Below, piece after piece: positions 55,398 through 63,416 of a stretch of 64,000 nt of DNA. Numbering within the stretch: position 1 is the first letter of the stretch; every line of letters starts with the position of its first letter. Source of the DNA: Marinospirillum alkalitolerans (GTDB taxonomy: Bacteria > Pseudomonadota > Gammaproteobacteria > Pseudomonadales > Halomonadaceae); contig NZ_JBANFI010000008.1 in NCBI RefSeq assembly GCF_045055655.1, forward strand, positions 1 to 64,000. Reading direction: 5' to 3'. The notes under the pieces are model-generated. The model did not search any database and had not been told where the DNA came from. It was given only the letters and a program-made list of their open reading frames with translations. A program made the position numbers and the translations under genes.

Positions 55398-56185
55398 TGA
55401 AAACAGTGCTCCTCTGCAGGAAAGCGTCCTGATTGGACGGCCTGATGATAGAGGCTCAGGGCTTCGGGAATCGAGCTGGCCTCTTCCATAAAGTTTTTAA
55501 CAAATTTGGCTGTTTTGCCAGGGGTAATGCCTAATAAATCATGAAGAACCAGGACTTGGGCATCTGTATCTGGACCCGCGCCTATGCCGATCACCGGACA
55601 GCTCACCGCCTGCGTAACAGCAGCACCGATCTCACTGGGAACACATTCAAGCAGAATCAAGGCCGCACCAGCCGCTTCGAGTTTTTGGGCGCAGTCGATC
55701 AGGGCTTGGCCTGCTTCACCGCGTCCTTGCACCTTATAACCTCCGAGCTGGTTGACCATTTGTGGCGTGAGTCCAAGGTGCGCACAGACAGGAATGCCGC
55801 GCTGGGTGAGTTGAGTAATCCCCGACGCCAGCCATTCTCCGCCTTCAATTTTAACCAGATGAGCGCCAGCGCGCATCAATGCTGCTGCGTTCTCAAGCAG
55901 CTTTTCAGGGCTGGCATCAGGCATAAAAGGGAGATCGCTCATAATCAGGCAGCGCTGATTAGCACGTTTGACGCTTTGTGTGTGGTAGACCATATCTGAC
56001 AGGGTCACCGGTACGGTCGAGTCGTGGCCGAGGAGCACCATGCCCAGTGAATCGCCCACCAGTATCACATCGATTCCCGCCTCATTCACACGTTGGGTGA
56101 AACTGGCGTCATAGCAGGTCACAACGCTGAATTTACGTTGCTCTTGTTTCATTTTCTTCAGAGTGCTGAGGGTGACAGCCTGCAT
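55394..56185 (-). CDS. panB: 3-methyl-2-oxobutanoate hydroxymethyltransferase
   Basis: A 263-residue TIM-barrel enzyme making ketopantoate from 2-ketoisovalerate and methylene-tetrahydrofolate. The magnesium-binding VGDSLGM and MSDLPFM stretches and VKIEGG, with the GIGAG loop, are intact. A CAAGGAAAA site precedes the ATG. folK lies 87 bases upstream on the same strand. Confidence 0.97.
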   Translation of the reverse strand: MQAVTLSTLKKMKQEQRKFSVVTCYDASFTQRVNEAGIDVILVGDSLGMVLLGHDSTVPVTLSDMVYHTQSVKRANQRCLIMSDLPFMPDASPEKLLENAAALMRAGAHLVKIEGGEWLASGITQLTQRGIPVCAHLGLTPQMVNQLGGYKVQGRGEAGQALIDCAQKLEAAGAALILLECVPSEIGAAVTQAVSCPVIGIGAGPDTDAQVLVLHDLLGITPGKTAKFVKNFMEEASSIPEALSLYHQAVQSGRFPAEEHCFQ

Positions 56186-56272
56186 ACTGATTTTCCTTGT
56201 GAGATAAAAGAGGGCAAGCGGGCGTGTGGCTGGCTCGCCATGAGCGGATTGTTACCTCTAGTAACCCAGTTG

Positions 56273-56782
56273 TCAAAGTCTGCTCAGGGTTTCTGTCTGC
56301 AAAGGTAACACTTCATTTAGTGCTGCCTGCGGCAGTTGATCAAGCCAGTATTGGATAGTCTGTCCTGGTGGCAGGATGCATGCTGGATTGATCGCGGCCC
56401 AGGGTTTGAGCACGAAAGCGCGTTCATAAAGACGGGGATGGGGGAGCGTCAGCTCAGGGGTCTGCATCACCTGCTGTTCATAGGCGAGCAGATCCAGATC
56501 CAAGGTGCGTGGCCCCCAGTGGCGTTCTCTGACACGGCGATGTGCCTGCTCCAAGCTTTGCAGCTGATGAAGGAGCGCCAAGGGTGCCAGCTGGGTTTCA
56601 ATCAACGCCACAGCATTGATAAAGTCCGGCTGATCTTGAGGGCCAACAGGTTGGCTCTGCCAGAGTTGTGATGCTGTGACCAAGTGCGTCTGGTCCAGCT
56701 GATCCAGCTCAGCGAGGGCTTGCGTCACCTGGTTTATCGGGTCGTCAAGATTACTCCCCAATCCAATCCATGCCTGTGCCAT
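56273..56782 (-). CDS. folK: 2-amino-4-hydroxy-6-hydroxymethyldihydropteridine pyrophosphokinase
   Basis: A 169-residue folate enzyme that pyrophosphorylates the pterin used by FolP (39892). The signatures GLGSNLDDP and RHWGPRTLDLDLLAY with the magnesium aspartates are present. Its ATG directly follows the pcnB stop with no intervening base, indicating coupling. The C-terminus is a few residues longer than in E. coli. Confidence 0.96.
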   Translation of the reverse strand: MAQAWIGLGSNLDDPINQVTQALAELDQLDQTHLVTASQLWQSQPVGPQDQPDFINAVALIETQLAPLALLHQLQSLEQAHRRVRERHWGPRTLDLDLLAYEQQVMQTPELTLPHPRLYERAFVLKPWAAINPACILPPGQTIQYWLDQLPQAALNEVLPLQTETLSRL

Positions 56783-58135
56783 CTAGCCCTCCTGCTGCAC
56801 TTTCTTTTTGGGCTTACGTCTTTTCTTACGTGCTGCCCCAGGCTGGCGTACCAGCTGGCTGAGGAGCTGTTGCTGCCCACTGGCGTCAGTTTCCTGAAAG
56901 GCCGTCCACCATTGACCAAAGCCTTGCGTTGCTTCACCTGCTGCCTCACGCAGGAGCAAGAAATCATAGGCTGCTCGAAAGCGTGGATGCTGGAGAAGCT
57001 GCCACGCTTTTTTACCATGTGGCTGGGGGAGTTTGAGCTGTAAATCCCAGATCTCACGCATCGGAAAAGCAAAGCGCTTGGGCAGCGTAATATGCTGGCT
57101 TTGCATTTCAAGCAACCTTTGACTGGCTTGCTGCAAGGCGGGGAAGGGCGGGCAACCCTCGCTCAGCTTCTTATCAAAACGCATTTTGACGCCCGGCCAC
57201 AGTAGTGCGGCATAGAGGAAAGCGGGTGTGACGGGCTTTTCTTGCTCGATACGCAGATCGGTGTTGGCGAGGGCTTGTTCTACCAGTTTCAGGCTTGTCG
57301 GATCTTCACGAAAAGCTTCTGCGGTGGCAGGAAACAAAAACTGAAAGAGATGTTGTTCCTGGAGCAGATGAAAGGTCTTCACTGCCTTGCCGGATAAAAA
57401 GAGCTTCAGCACTTCATCAAATAAGCGTGCTGGTGCCACTTGGAGCAATAAGCTGGCGCAAGGGCGCAGTGCCGCAGCGGTCTGGGCTTCGAGTTGGAAA
57501 TCGAGCTTGGCTGCAAAACGAACGGCGCGCAGCATGCGTACAGGATCTTCACGGTAACGCGTTTCAGGATCGCCAATCAGGCGTAGTTGACGTTGCTCAA
57601 GATCTTGCAATCCACCAGTAAAGTCATGGATAGAGAAGTCGGCAATATTGTAATACAGGGCATTAATGGTGAAATCACGGCGTGCCGCGTCTTCTTCTAT
57701 ACTGCCCCAGACGTTATCCCGCAGCAGCATGCCTTCTTCGGTTTGTTGATGCTGGGCCTGACTGGGTTGCTGTTGGGTGCCTCGAAAGGTGGTGACTTCG
57801 ATGATTTCGCGTCCGAAGCGAACATGCACAATACGAAAACGTCGGCCAATGAGGCGCGAGTTACGAAAGATCTGGTTGACCTGCTCGGGCGTGGCATTGG
57901 TGGCAACATCAAAGTCTTTAGGGCGGATGCCAAGCAGCCGGTCGCGAATACAGCCGCCAACGAGATAGGCTTCAAAACCCTGATTATGCAGGCGATACAG
58001 GACTTTTAAGGCACCGTCATGAATTTCGCTGCGAGAGAGAGGGTGTTGGGCGCGGGGCAGTATCTGTCGCTTAAGAGCGGGCGCAGCTTTTTTCTTGCCA
58101 GCGGATTGGAAAAAACCTTTGAGACGTTTAAGCAT
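56783..58135 (-). CDS. pcnB: Poly(A) polymerase I
   Basis: A 450-residue nucleotidyltransferase that adds poly(A) tails to RNA for decay. LVGGCIRDRLLGIRPKDFDVAT holds, in two stretches, the class II catalytic DxD. RRDFTINALYYN, and RYREDPVRMLRAVRFA are typical. The C-terminal 30 residues are Arg/Lys-rich. The ATG at 58135 has AAGG 5 bases upstream; a TTG at 58150 is possible. It lies downstream of the CrcZ-like RNA locus. Confidence 0.96.
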   Translation of the reverse strand: MLKRLKGFFQSAGKKKAAPALKRQILPRAQHPLSRSEIHDGALKVLYRLHNQGFEAYLVGGCIRDRLLGIRPKDFDVATNATPEQVNQIFRNSRLIGRRFRIVHVRFGREIIEVTTFRGTQQQPSQAQHQQTEEGMLLRDNVWGSIEEDAARRDFTINALYYNIADFSIHDFTGGLQDLEQRQLRLIGDPETRYREDPVRMLRAVRFAAKLDFQLEAQTAAALRPCASLLLQVAPARLFDEVLKLFLSGKAVKTFHLLQEQHLFQFLFPATAEAFREDPTSLKLVEQALANTDLRIEQEKPVTPAFLYAALLWPGVKMRFDKKLSEGCPPFPALQQASQRLLEMQSQHITLPKRFAFPMREIWDLQLKLPQPHGKKAWQLLQHPRFRAAYDFLLLREAAGEATQGFGQWWTAFQETDASGQQQLLSQLVRQPGAARKKRRKPKKKVQQEG

Positions 58136-58174
58136 CTTGACCTTAATCAATGAGACGAGCGGTAAATAGTCAGC

Positions 58175-58202
58175 AGTTTACCTGAGCACCGGACGCTGGC
58201 AA
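58175..58202 (-). promoter_or_regulatory. Possible pcnB promoter
   Basis: On the minus strand TTGCCA and TAAACT are 16 bases apart, between the RNA terminator and pcnB. This would let pcnB be expressed separately from the RNA. Confidence 0.4.
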
Positions 58203-58230
58203 AGCAAGAAATGTGTTTTCAAACAGGCAT

Positions 58231-58256
58231 AAAAAAAGAAGGCCTGAGGCCTTCTT
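58231..58256 (-). terminator. Terminator of the CrcZ-like RNA
   Basis: On the minus strand AAGAAGGCC-TCA-GGCCTTCTT followed by T residues; a nine-base perfect stem. It ends the transcript before pcnB. Confidence 0.93.
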
Positions 58257-58685
58257 GAGAGATACTGCTGGGCATCCTTGCCATTTAAGGGAGATAGTTC
58301 TAAATCGCCCTGAATACGTATCACAGTCGCCAAAAGGTCATTTTGTTTTTATTTTTCCTGTAGCTGACCACCTCGTATTCAAAACAATATAGCTTTAGTT
58401 TGGGCTTGCCTCTGAGCGCTTTTGTTTTTGTTATGCTCAGGAAGCGGTGAGGTTCATTGTTTTTGTTTTTTAGCCTCAGCGCTCGCTTTCACTAAAGACC
58501 AGAGATCCAATCTTCTTGTTATTGTTATGCCGATTGTGTGTGGCACTTTGTTATTCTTATCAACTCGCCAACCGATCTCTTGCCAGTCTGGATTGTTATT
58601 TTTGTTCTGCTCAGCCTGGCTCAGGCTAGGAGTTCTTTTGTTGTTGTTATCGAACTCAGGGCCTGTGGTGTTCTTGTTTTTCTTA
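58231..58685 (-). ncRNA. crcZ: CrcZ-like Hfq/Crc-sequestering small RNA
   Basis: The region between cbrB and pcnB has no credible gene. Its minus strand holds eight A-rich CA motifs, four of them strict AAYAAYAA (near 58641, 58593, 58547, 58516) and four relaxed AANAANAA (58671, 58458, 58420, 58341). Seven are enclosed by short perfect inverted repeats (4-6 bases), so each can sit in a hairpin loop. The RNA would start near 58685 from a sigma-54 promoter and end at a strong terminator, about 455 nt. In Pseudomonas aeruginosa CrcZ lies at the same position, depends on CbrB and RpoN, and relieves carbon catabolite repression by titrating Hfq/Crc. Identity rests on position and architecture, not on overall sequence similarity. 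Small plus-strand frames rich in Leu/Val/Phe here are by-products of the T-rich complement. Confidence 0.85.
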
Positions 58686-58696
58686 CTGGGTCTATT

Positions 58697-58711
58697 GCTG
58701 GATGCGTGCCA
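58697..58711 (-). promoter_or_regulatory. Sigma-54 promoter of the CrcZ-like RNA
   Basis: On the minus strand TGGCACG (perfect -24 element), four bases, then CAGCA (consensus TTGCA, keeping the essential GC at -12). The GG-N10-GC spacing is exact. Expected transcription start is near 58685. Confidence 0.8.
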
Positions 58712-58785
58712 GAAAAAAAATATCTGTTTAAAAACAAGGGGTTGAATTTTTTCTATTGGTAGGGTGATCGATGATGTGCAGAGGT

Positions 58786-58835
58786 TGTTACCCAGATGCG
58801 ACCTTGGGTCGCAGGAATTGAGTGCTAAGGTAACA
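58786..58835 (-). promoter_or_regulatory. Probable CbrB upstream activating region
   Basis: TGTTAC (58786-58791) and GTAACA (58830-58835) are inverted half-sites 38 bases apart, with a GCGACC-TTG-GGTCGC palindrome (58798-58812) between them. They lie about 100-150 bases upstream of the RNA start, the normal range for an NtrC-type activator. As I recall, CbrB sites in Pseudomonas are TGTTAC/GTAACA palindromes with shorter spacing. Confidence 0.55.
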
Positions 58836-58844
58836 GTAGCAGAA

Positions 58845-60263
58845 CTAGCGGGTCACACTGGTTTTACGTCTTGGAATACCCAAGCGCTGGCGTCTTTCCC
58901 AGAGGCATTTGCGTGAGATGCCCAGCTTTTTGGCCAGCTCTGTCTCACTCATCTGGTCTTCATTCTCTCGCACAAAACGGACGAAATAATCTTCAAGCGA
59001 AAGGTCGTCGGCAGGGAGGTGGGCTTCATCATGGCTGGATTCGGCAAAGGGATTGGCCGTGTTGTTGCTCTGGTGTGTCGCCTGTGCTTCAGGGCGTGCA
59101 TAGCTTGCCTTGCGACTGACGAGCTGCAAATCTTGCGGATGAAGAAGGTGGGCATCTTCGGCCAGAATCAGTGCTCGTTCGACACGGTTTTCTAGCTCAC
59201 GCACGTTACCTGGCCAGTTGTAATCCAGCAGCGCCTGACGAGCCGCCTTCGAAAAGCGTGGCAAAGGCTTGCTGAGGCGGTGTGCTGTTTGTTCGAGCAG
59301 ATGTTCGGCCAGCAGCAGAATATCCTCGCCACGTTCTGCCAAACAGGGCAATTCGAGTTCAATCACATTCAGGCGATAGTAAAGATCGAGGCGGAACTTG
59401 CCTTGGTCGACCAGCAGTTTGATGTCTCGATGGGTGGCTGCGATCAGGCGCACATCGACCTGGCGCGATTCAACCGCACCGAGGCGGCGGATTTCACCTT
59501 CTTGCAAAACACGCAGCAGGCGAGCCTGCGCATCGAGTGGGAGTTCGCCGATTTCATCCAAAAACAGCGTGCCGCCATCAGCGGCCTCAATCAAACCTTG
59601 ACGGGTCGTATTGGCGCCGGTAAAGGCCCCTTTTTCATGCCCAAAGAGTTCAGATTCAATCAGGGTTTCAGGAATGGCAGCACAGTTGACCGAAATCATG
59701 GGCCCCTTATGGCGTTGACTGAGCTGGTGTAATGCCTTGGCGACCAGTTCTTTACCCGTTCCTGATTCACCCAGGATCAGCACTCGTGTATCAAAGGGTG
59801 CAATCTTCTTAATTTGCGTATAAATGGCCTGCATGATCGGGCTATCACCGAGCATACCGGGTATGCCTTGGGTGGAGGCCAGCGGTGCGGGTTCGGCAGC
59901 ACTGGGCTGACTGGGTGTGACCTGGGCCAAAAGGTGGCGTACGGCGCTGAGCATTTCATCGTGATCGAAAGGCTTGGCGATATAATCCACAGCGCCGAGC
60001 TTCATCGCATCCACGGCAGAGCGGAGGCTGGCATAGCTGGTCATAATCAGGACAGGGATAGATTGGCTGAGCAGCTCTGTTCCTGCTTCACCTGGCAAGC
60101 GCAGATCACTGATAATCAGATTAAATTCAGCGCTGTCTAGATGCTGCTGGGCCTCAGGGACGGAGCCGGCTTCAGTGACTTCAAAGCCATTGCGCTCCAA
60201 TAAACGCCGCAGCGCGGAGCGAATGATGCCTTCGTCTTCAACAATCAGGATTCTTCCTGTCAT
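58845..60263 (-). CDS. cbrB: Sigma-54-dependent response regulator CbrB
   Basis: A 472-residue NtrC-type activator. The receiver domain (1-120) has phospho-acceptor D53 in ISDLRLP. The AAA domain (about 145-380) carries Walker A GESGTGKE, the sigma-54 contact GAFTGA and Walker B DGGTLFLDEIGE. A C-terminal helix-turn-helix (SETELAKKLGISRKCLWERR) binds DNA. Its ATG overlaps the cbrA stop by 4 bases. With CbrA it should activate the downstream CrcZ-like RNA and genes for carbon/nitrogen source use. Confidence 0.95.
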   Translation of the reverse strand: MTGRILIVEDEGIIRSALRRLLERNGFEVTEAGSVPEAQQHLDSAEFNLIISDLRLPGEAGTELLSQSIPVLIMTSYASLRSAVDAMKLGAVDYIAKPFDHDEMLSAVRHLLAQVTPSQPSAAEPAPLASTQGIPGMLGDSPIMQAIYTQIKKIAPFDTRVLILGESGTGKELVAKALHQLSQRHKGPMISVNCAAIPETLIESELFGHEKGAFTGANTTRQGLIEAADGGTLFLDEIGELPLDAQARLLRVLQEGEIRRLGAVESRQVDVRLIAATHRDIKLLVDQGKFRLDLYYRLNVIELELPCLAERGEDILLLAEHLLEQTAHRLSKPLPRFSKAARQALLDYNWPGNVRELENRVERALILAEDAHLLHPQDLQLVSRKASYARPEAQATHQSNNTANPFAESSHDEAHLPADDLSLEDYFVRFVRENEDQMSETELAKKLGISRKCLWERRQRLGIPRRKTSVTR

Positions 60264-63205
60264 GCTTGCTTGTCCTCAGGTTGGTGCGCGGCCGTCACTG
60301 GCCATCGTGGAAACTGGCAGCGGAAGCAGCTACCTCTTGCTGTCAGTGCACTGGGTGAGTCGCAGCTGATCTGGCCACCATGCTCAGCGACAATACTATA
60401 AACCAAAGCGAGTCCCAAGCCTGTGCCTTCGCCTGCTGCTTTAGTGGTATAAAAAGGTGTGAAGAGCTGCTCCTGCTGGTCGGGATCGATTCCCGTACCA
60501 TCATCATGGATCTCAATCCACAGGTGGGTGTCGTTAGCGTGGCTGGTACAGAGAATACGCCCACCTTGCTGGGTGGCATCTCGTGCATTACTGAGCAGAT
60601 TAATAAAGACCTGCTGCAATCTTTGCGGATCACCAAGCAGCATCAGATCTGGCGCGCAAAGGTTACGATAATCTCTTTCCTGCTGATGATTGCCAAGACG
60701 CAACAGTGCTATGGCGGCTTCCAATGTGGCATGGACAGATGTCGGTTCAAAAGCCAGCTCAGGGCGGCTTTTCCCCGTATGAGCAAAGCTGACCAGTGTT
60801 TGCACGATATGGTTAATGCGTTGTGTGAGCTGATGAATGGCTGTCGCTGTTTCACGCACTAAGGCTGGATCTTCGGCATCATAGTGCAGGTTTTGCACCA
60901 GAGAAGAGATGCCGGTGACGGGGTTGCCGATTTCATGGGCTACACCGGCCGCCAGCTGCCCGATAGATGCCAGCCGCTCACGATGCAGCAGATGATCCTC
61001 AAGCTGCTGGCGTTCCGTTTGATCTTCAATCAGCAGCACCATACCCGTGTTGGCTTCTTGTTCTAGGCCAACGCTGGCCTTTTGCAAGCGTAGCCACAGC
61101 TGGCGCGATCCTGCTTGTACGGCCAGACGATTCAGGGTTTCACTTGGCTGTTGGTAAAAGTCATGCAGAGGATGGCCCCAGGGTGCGGGAAGTTCTTCGA
61201 GAGTGAGGCCAAGGACTTCTGCAGCCGTTAGTTGGGTCAGGTGGGCCAGCGCGGCATTCCAGAATTGAATACGTTGCTGCTCATCGAGTGTACACACCCC
61301 TATCGGCAAGGAATGCAGTGTATGGCGATGATGGCGGCGTAGTGCATCCAGCTCTTTCGCCATGCCTGTCAGATGGCTTTGGTAGAGTTCTAGCTGCTCT
61401 TCGATATAAGGCAGATCGCGTTGGCGGGTGTTGGATTCAACCTGCCAAGGGAGATAACGATCCGTCAGCACCTGCGCCACGCTGGAGCCCATTAAGCCAG
61501 AGAGGTTGGCTTGGAGTTGATCGCGTAGCCGCTGCATTGCCAGAGGGCGACGATCCGTGGGTAAAAGACGGAGCTCTTTTAAGGCCTGCTCGACTTCACG
61601 TTGGGCGGTATCGGGTCCTAAAGGGGGGGTCAGCAGCTGAATAAAATCGGCACACTGATGGGCGGCAACCACACGTCTTTGTGGCCTGAGCCATAGATTT
61701 TGTGAGCACAGGGCGGCGGCTTGTTTCTCTTCCTCGCTGGTGGTACTGATCAAAGAAAAGAAAATAAAGCAGCCGAGGTTGACGGTAATAGAGAGCAACG
61801 CCACAGGATACCAATCATCAAAACCCTTCAGCGGCAGCACCCTATCACCCCAGCTGAGCTGATCGATACCCAGCATGAGCGGAAAACCCAGCCCAATACC
61901 CCAGACAAGAAAACCAGCAATCAAGCCCAGGCTCAGTCCAAGGCGGTTGGCGCTAGGCCAGTAGAGCAGCGCCAGAACACCAGGGAGAAACTGAAGTGTG
62001 GCGATAAAAGCAGACAGGCCAAGCGTGGCCAGATCATGCTGCTCATGCAGCACCAGATAGACCAGATAAGCGGCAAAAATCAGTAGAGCAATGATCAGTC
62101 GGCGCATCCACAACAGCCAGTAGTAGATATCCAGTCGCGCTGGTGGGCGATAAAAAGGCAGAACCAGATGATTGAGCAGCATAGGTGCGAGTGCCAGTGT
62201 CATCACAATAATGCTGCCGCTGGCTGCCGCAAGGCCAACGATAAAGGAAACCAAAGACCAGCTATGCCCAAAAGACAGGGTGGCGTATTCTGCTGCAAGG
62301 TGACTGTCGCTGGCCAGATAAGCCCAGTAGATCACCGGCACAGGCAGTGCCAGCAATAGCAGAAACACCGGCATCGCCCAGCTGGCTTGCAGAAGAGCCG
62401 GTTCTGAGGGATTTTCAGCAAAGATAATATGGAAGATATGCGGCATAGAGACAGCTGTTGCGAAAAAGAGCAGCAGCAGGGTGCGCCATTGATGATCCGC
62501 CAGCGGGGTGATCGCCGCCTCAAGCTGTTCGCCTTCGACGGCCAACCAGCGCTCGAGTCCGTCGAGTCCACCAAAGATGCCCCAGAGTGCAAAAGCGCCT
62601 AGGCTTAAAAAACCGATCAATTTAACCAGCGATTCAAAAGCAATCGCCACCAGCAGGCTCTCATGGCGTTCGCGCAGGGAAATATGCCGCGCCCCAAACA
62701 GAATCGCAAACAGGGTGATGACCGCACAGAAAACAAAGGCCAGATGATGGGGCGCAGATTCATTGGTGAGTAAAAAGATGACATCGGCAATCGCCTGAAT
62801 TTGCATCGCAAATAAAGGCATACTGCCCAGCAGTAAGCCCGCTGCGACCAGCATGCCGATCAGGCGGCTACGATAGCGAAAGGCGAAGAGATCGGCCAGA
62901 GAGCTGAGTTGATGGGTGCGGGCTAAACGCAGTAGTGGTAAGAGCAGCAGCGGCGCGAGCACAAAGGCAGCCGAAATCCCAAGGTAGTAGGTGAGAAAGG
63001 CATAGCCATAGCGTTCGGCCATGCCAAAGACGCTATAAAAAGCCCAGGCACTGGCATACATCCCGAGTGCCAAAATATAAATGACAGGATGACGAACCAG
63101 CTTTTTTGGCAGCCAGCCTTTTTCAGCCACCCACGCGCAGGCAAAGAGCAGCGACAGGTAGCCAACGCCGAGTAAGAAAATCTGGGTCAGAGAGAAATTC
63201 AGCAT
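60260..63205 (-). CDS. cbrA: Transporter-like sensor histidine kinase CbrA
   Basis: A 981-residue kinase. The first 510 or so residues form about twelve to fourteen membrane helices of the sodium:solute symporter (SLC5) type, followed by a STAC-like linker, a PAS domain (about 620-730) and the HisKA/HATPase core. The phospho-accepting H757 is in GVAHEIGNPV. The N, D/G1 and G2 boxes are NLLSNARDA, DDGTGI and GTGLGLALVY. It controls CbrB, encoded next with a 4-base overlap. The ATG lies 8 bases after a small membrane protein gene and has no clear ribosome site, which suggests coupling. A ligand such as histidine cannot be confirmed by sequence. Confidence 0.95.
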   Translation of the reverse strand: MLNFSLTQIFLLGVGYLSLLFACAWVAEKGWLPKKLVRHPVIYILALGMYASAWAFYSVFGMAERYGYAFLTYYLGISAAFVLAPLLLLPLLRLARTHQLSSLADLFAFRYRSRLIGMLVAAGLLLGSMPLFAMQIQAIADVIFLLTNESAPHHLAFVFCAVITLFAILFGARHISLRERHESLLVAIAFESLVKLIGFLSLGAFALWGIFGGLDGLERWLAVEGEQLEAAITPLADHQWRTLLLLFFATAVSMPHIFHIIFAENPSEPALLQASWAMPVFLLLLALPVPVIYWAYLASDSHLAAEYATLSFGHSWSLVSFIVGLAAASGSIIVMTLALAPMLLNHLVLPFYRPPARLDIYYWLLWMRRLIIALLIFAAYLVYLVLHEQHDLATLGLSAFIATLQFLPGVLALLYWPSANRLGLSLGLIAGFLVWGIGLGFPLMLGIDQLSWGDRVLPLKGFDDWYPVALLSITVNLGCFIFFSLISTTSEEEKQAAALCSQNLWLRPQRRVVAAHQCADFIQLLTPPLGPDTAQREVEQALKELRLLPTDRRPLAMQRLRDQLQANLSGLMGSSVAQVLTDRYLPWQVESNTRQRDLPYIEEQLELYQSHLTGMAKELDALRRHHRHTLHSLPIGVCTLDEQQRIQFWNAALAHLTQLTAAEVLGLTLEELPAPWGHPLHDFYQQPSETLNRLAVQAGSRQLWLRLQKASVGLEQEANTGMVLLIEDQTERQQLEDHLLHRERLASIGQLAAGVAHEIGNPVTGISSLVQNLHYDAEDPALVRETATAIHQLTQRINHIVQTLVSFAHTGKSRPELAFEPTSVHATLEAAIALLRLGNHQQERDYRNLCAPDLMLLGDPQRLQQVFINLLSNARDATQQGGRILCTSHANDTHLWIEIHDDGTGIDPDQQEQLFTPFYTTKAAGEGTGLGLALVYSIVAEHGGQISCDSPSALTARGSCFRCQFPRWPVTAAHQPEDKQA

Positions 63206-63213
63206 TGCTGGTA

Positions 63214-63384
63214 CTACAAGCGCTCAATACGGCGTTTTTGATCCAGCCATAGGGCCGCACCAATCAGAGCAAGCCAGATCAGATAGGGTTGATACCAGTG
63301 GGTTTGCCCCCACTGCGGTTGTAGCCAAGGGAGAAAAAAATAGCTGATGACGACCAGTAGCAGAATCAGGCGGTAGGTATACAT
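63214..63384 (-). CDS. 56-residue two-helix membrane protein upstream of cbrA (CbrX-like)
   Basis: The minus-strand frame from an ATG at 63384 to a TAG at 63214 encodes 56 residues. Two hydrophobic segments (about 5-20 and 34-46) flank a short polar loop, and the end is basic (DQKRRIERL). An AAGGAG site lies 7 bases upstream of the ATG, a strong sign of translation. It ends 8 bases before cbrA, which itself lacks a ribosome site. In Pseudomonas a small membrane protein gene (called cbrX in P. putida, as I recall) occupies this position and is coupled to cbrA. The sequence here is shorter, so homology is inferred from position. Confidence 0.8.
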   Translation of the reverse strand: MYTYRLILLLVVISYFFLPWLQPQWGQTHWYQPYLIWLALIGAALWLDQKRRIERL

Positions 63385-63416
63385 AGATCACTCCTTGTGC
63401 AACAAGCTGCCCCAAG

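Noticed and set aside
58422..58762. Plus-strand frames of 107 and 74 residues rich in Leu, Val, Phe in the cbrB-pcnB gap
   Set aside because: Their composition comes from the T-rich complement of the CA motifs on the minus strand; there is no ribosome site and no recognisable similarity.
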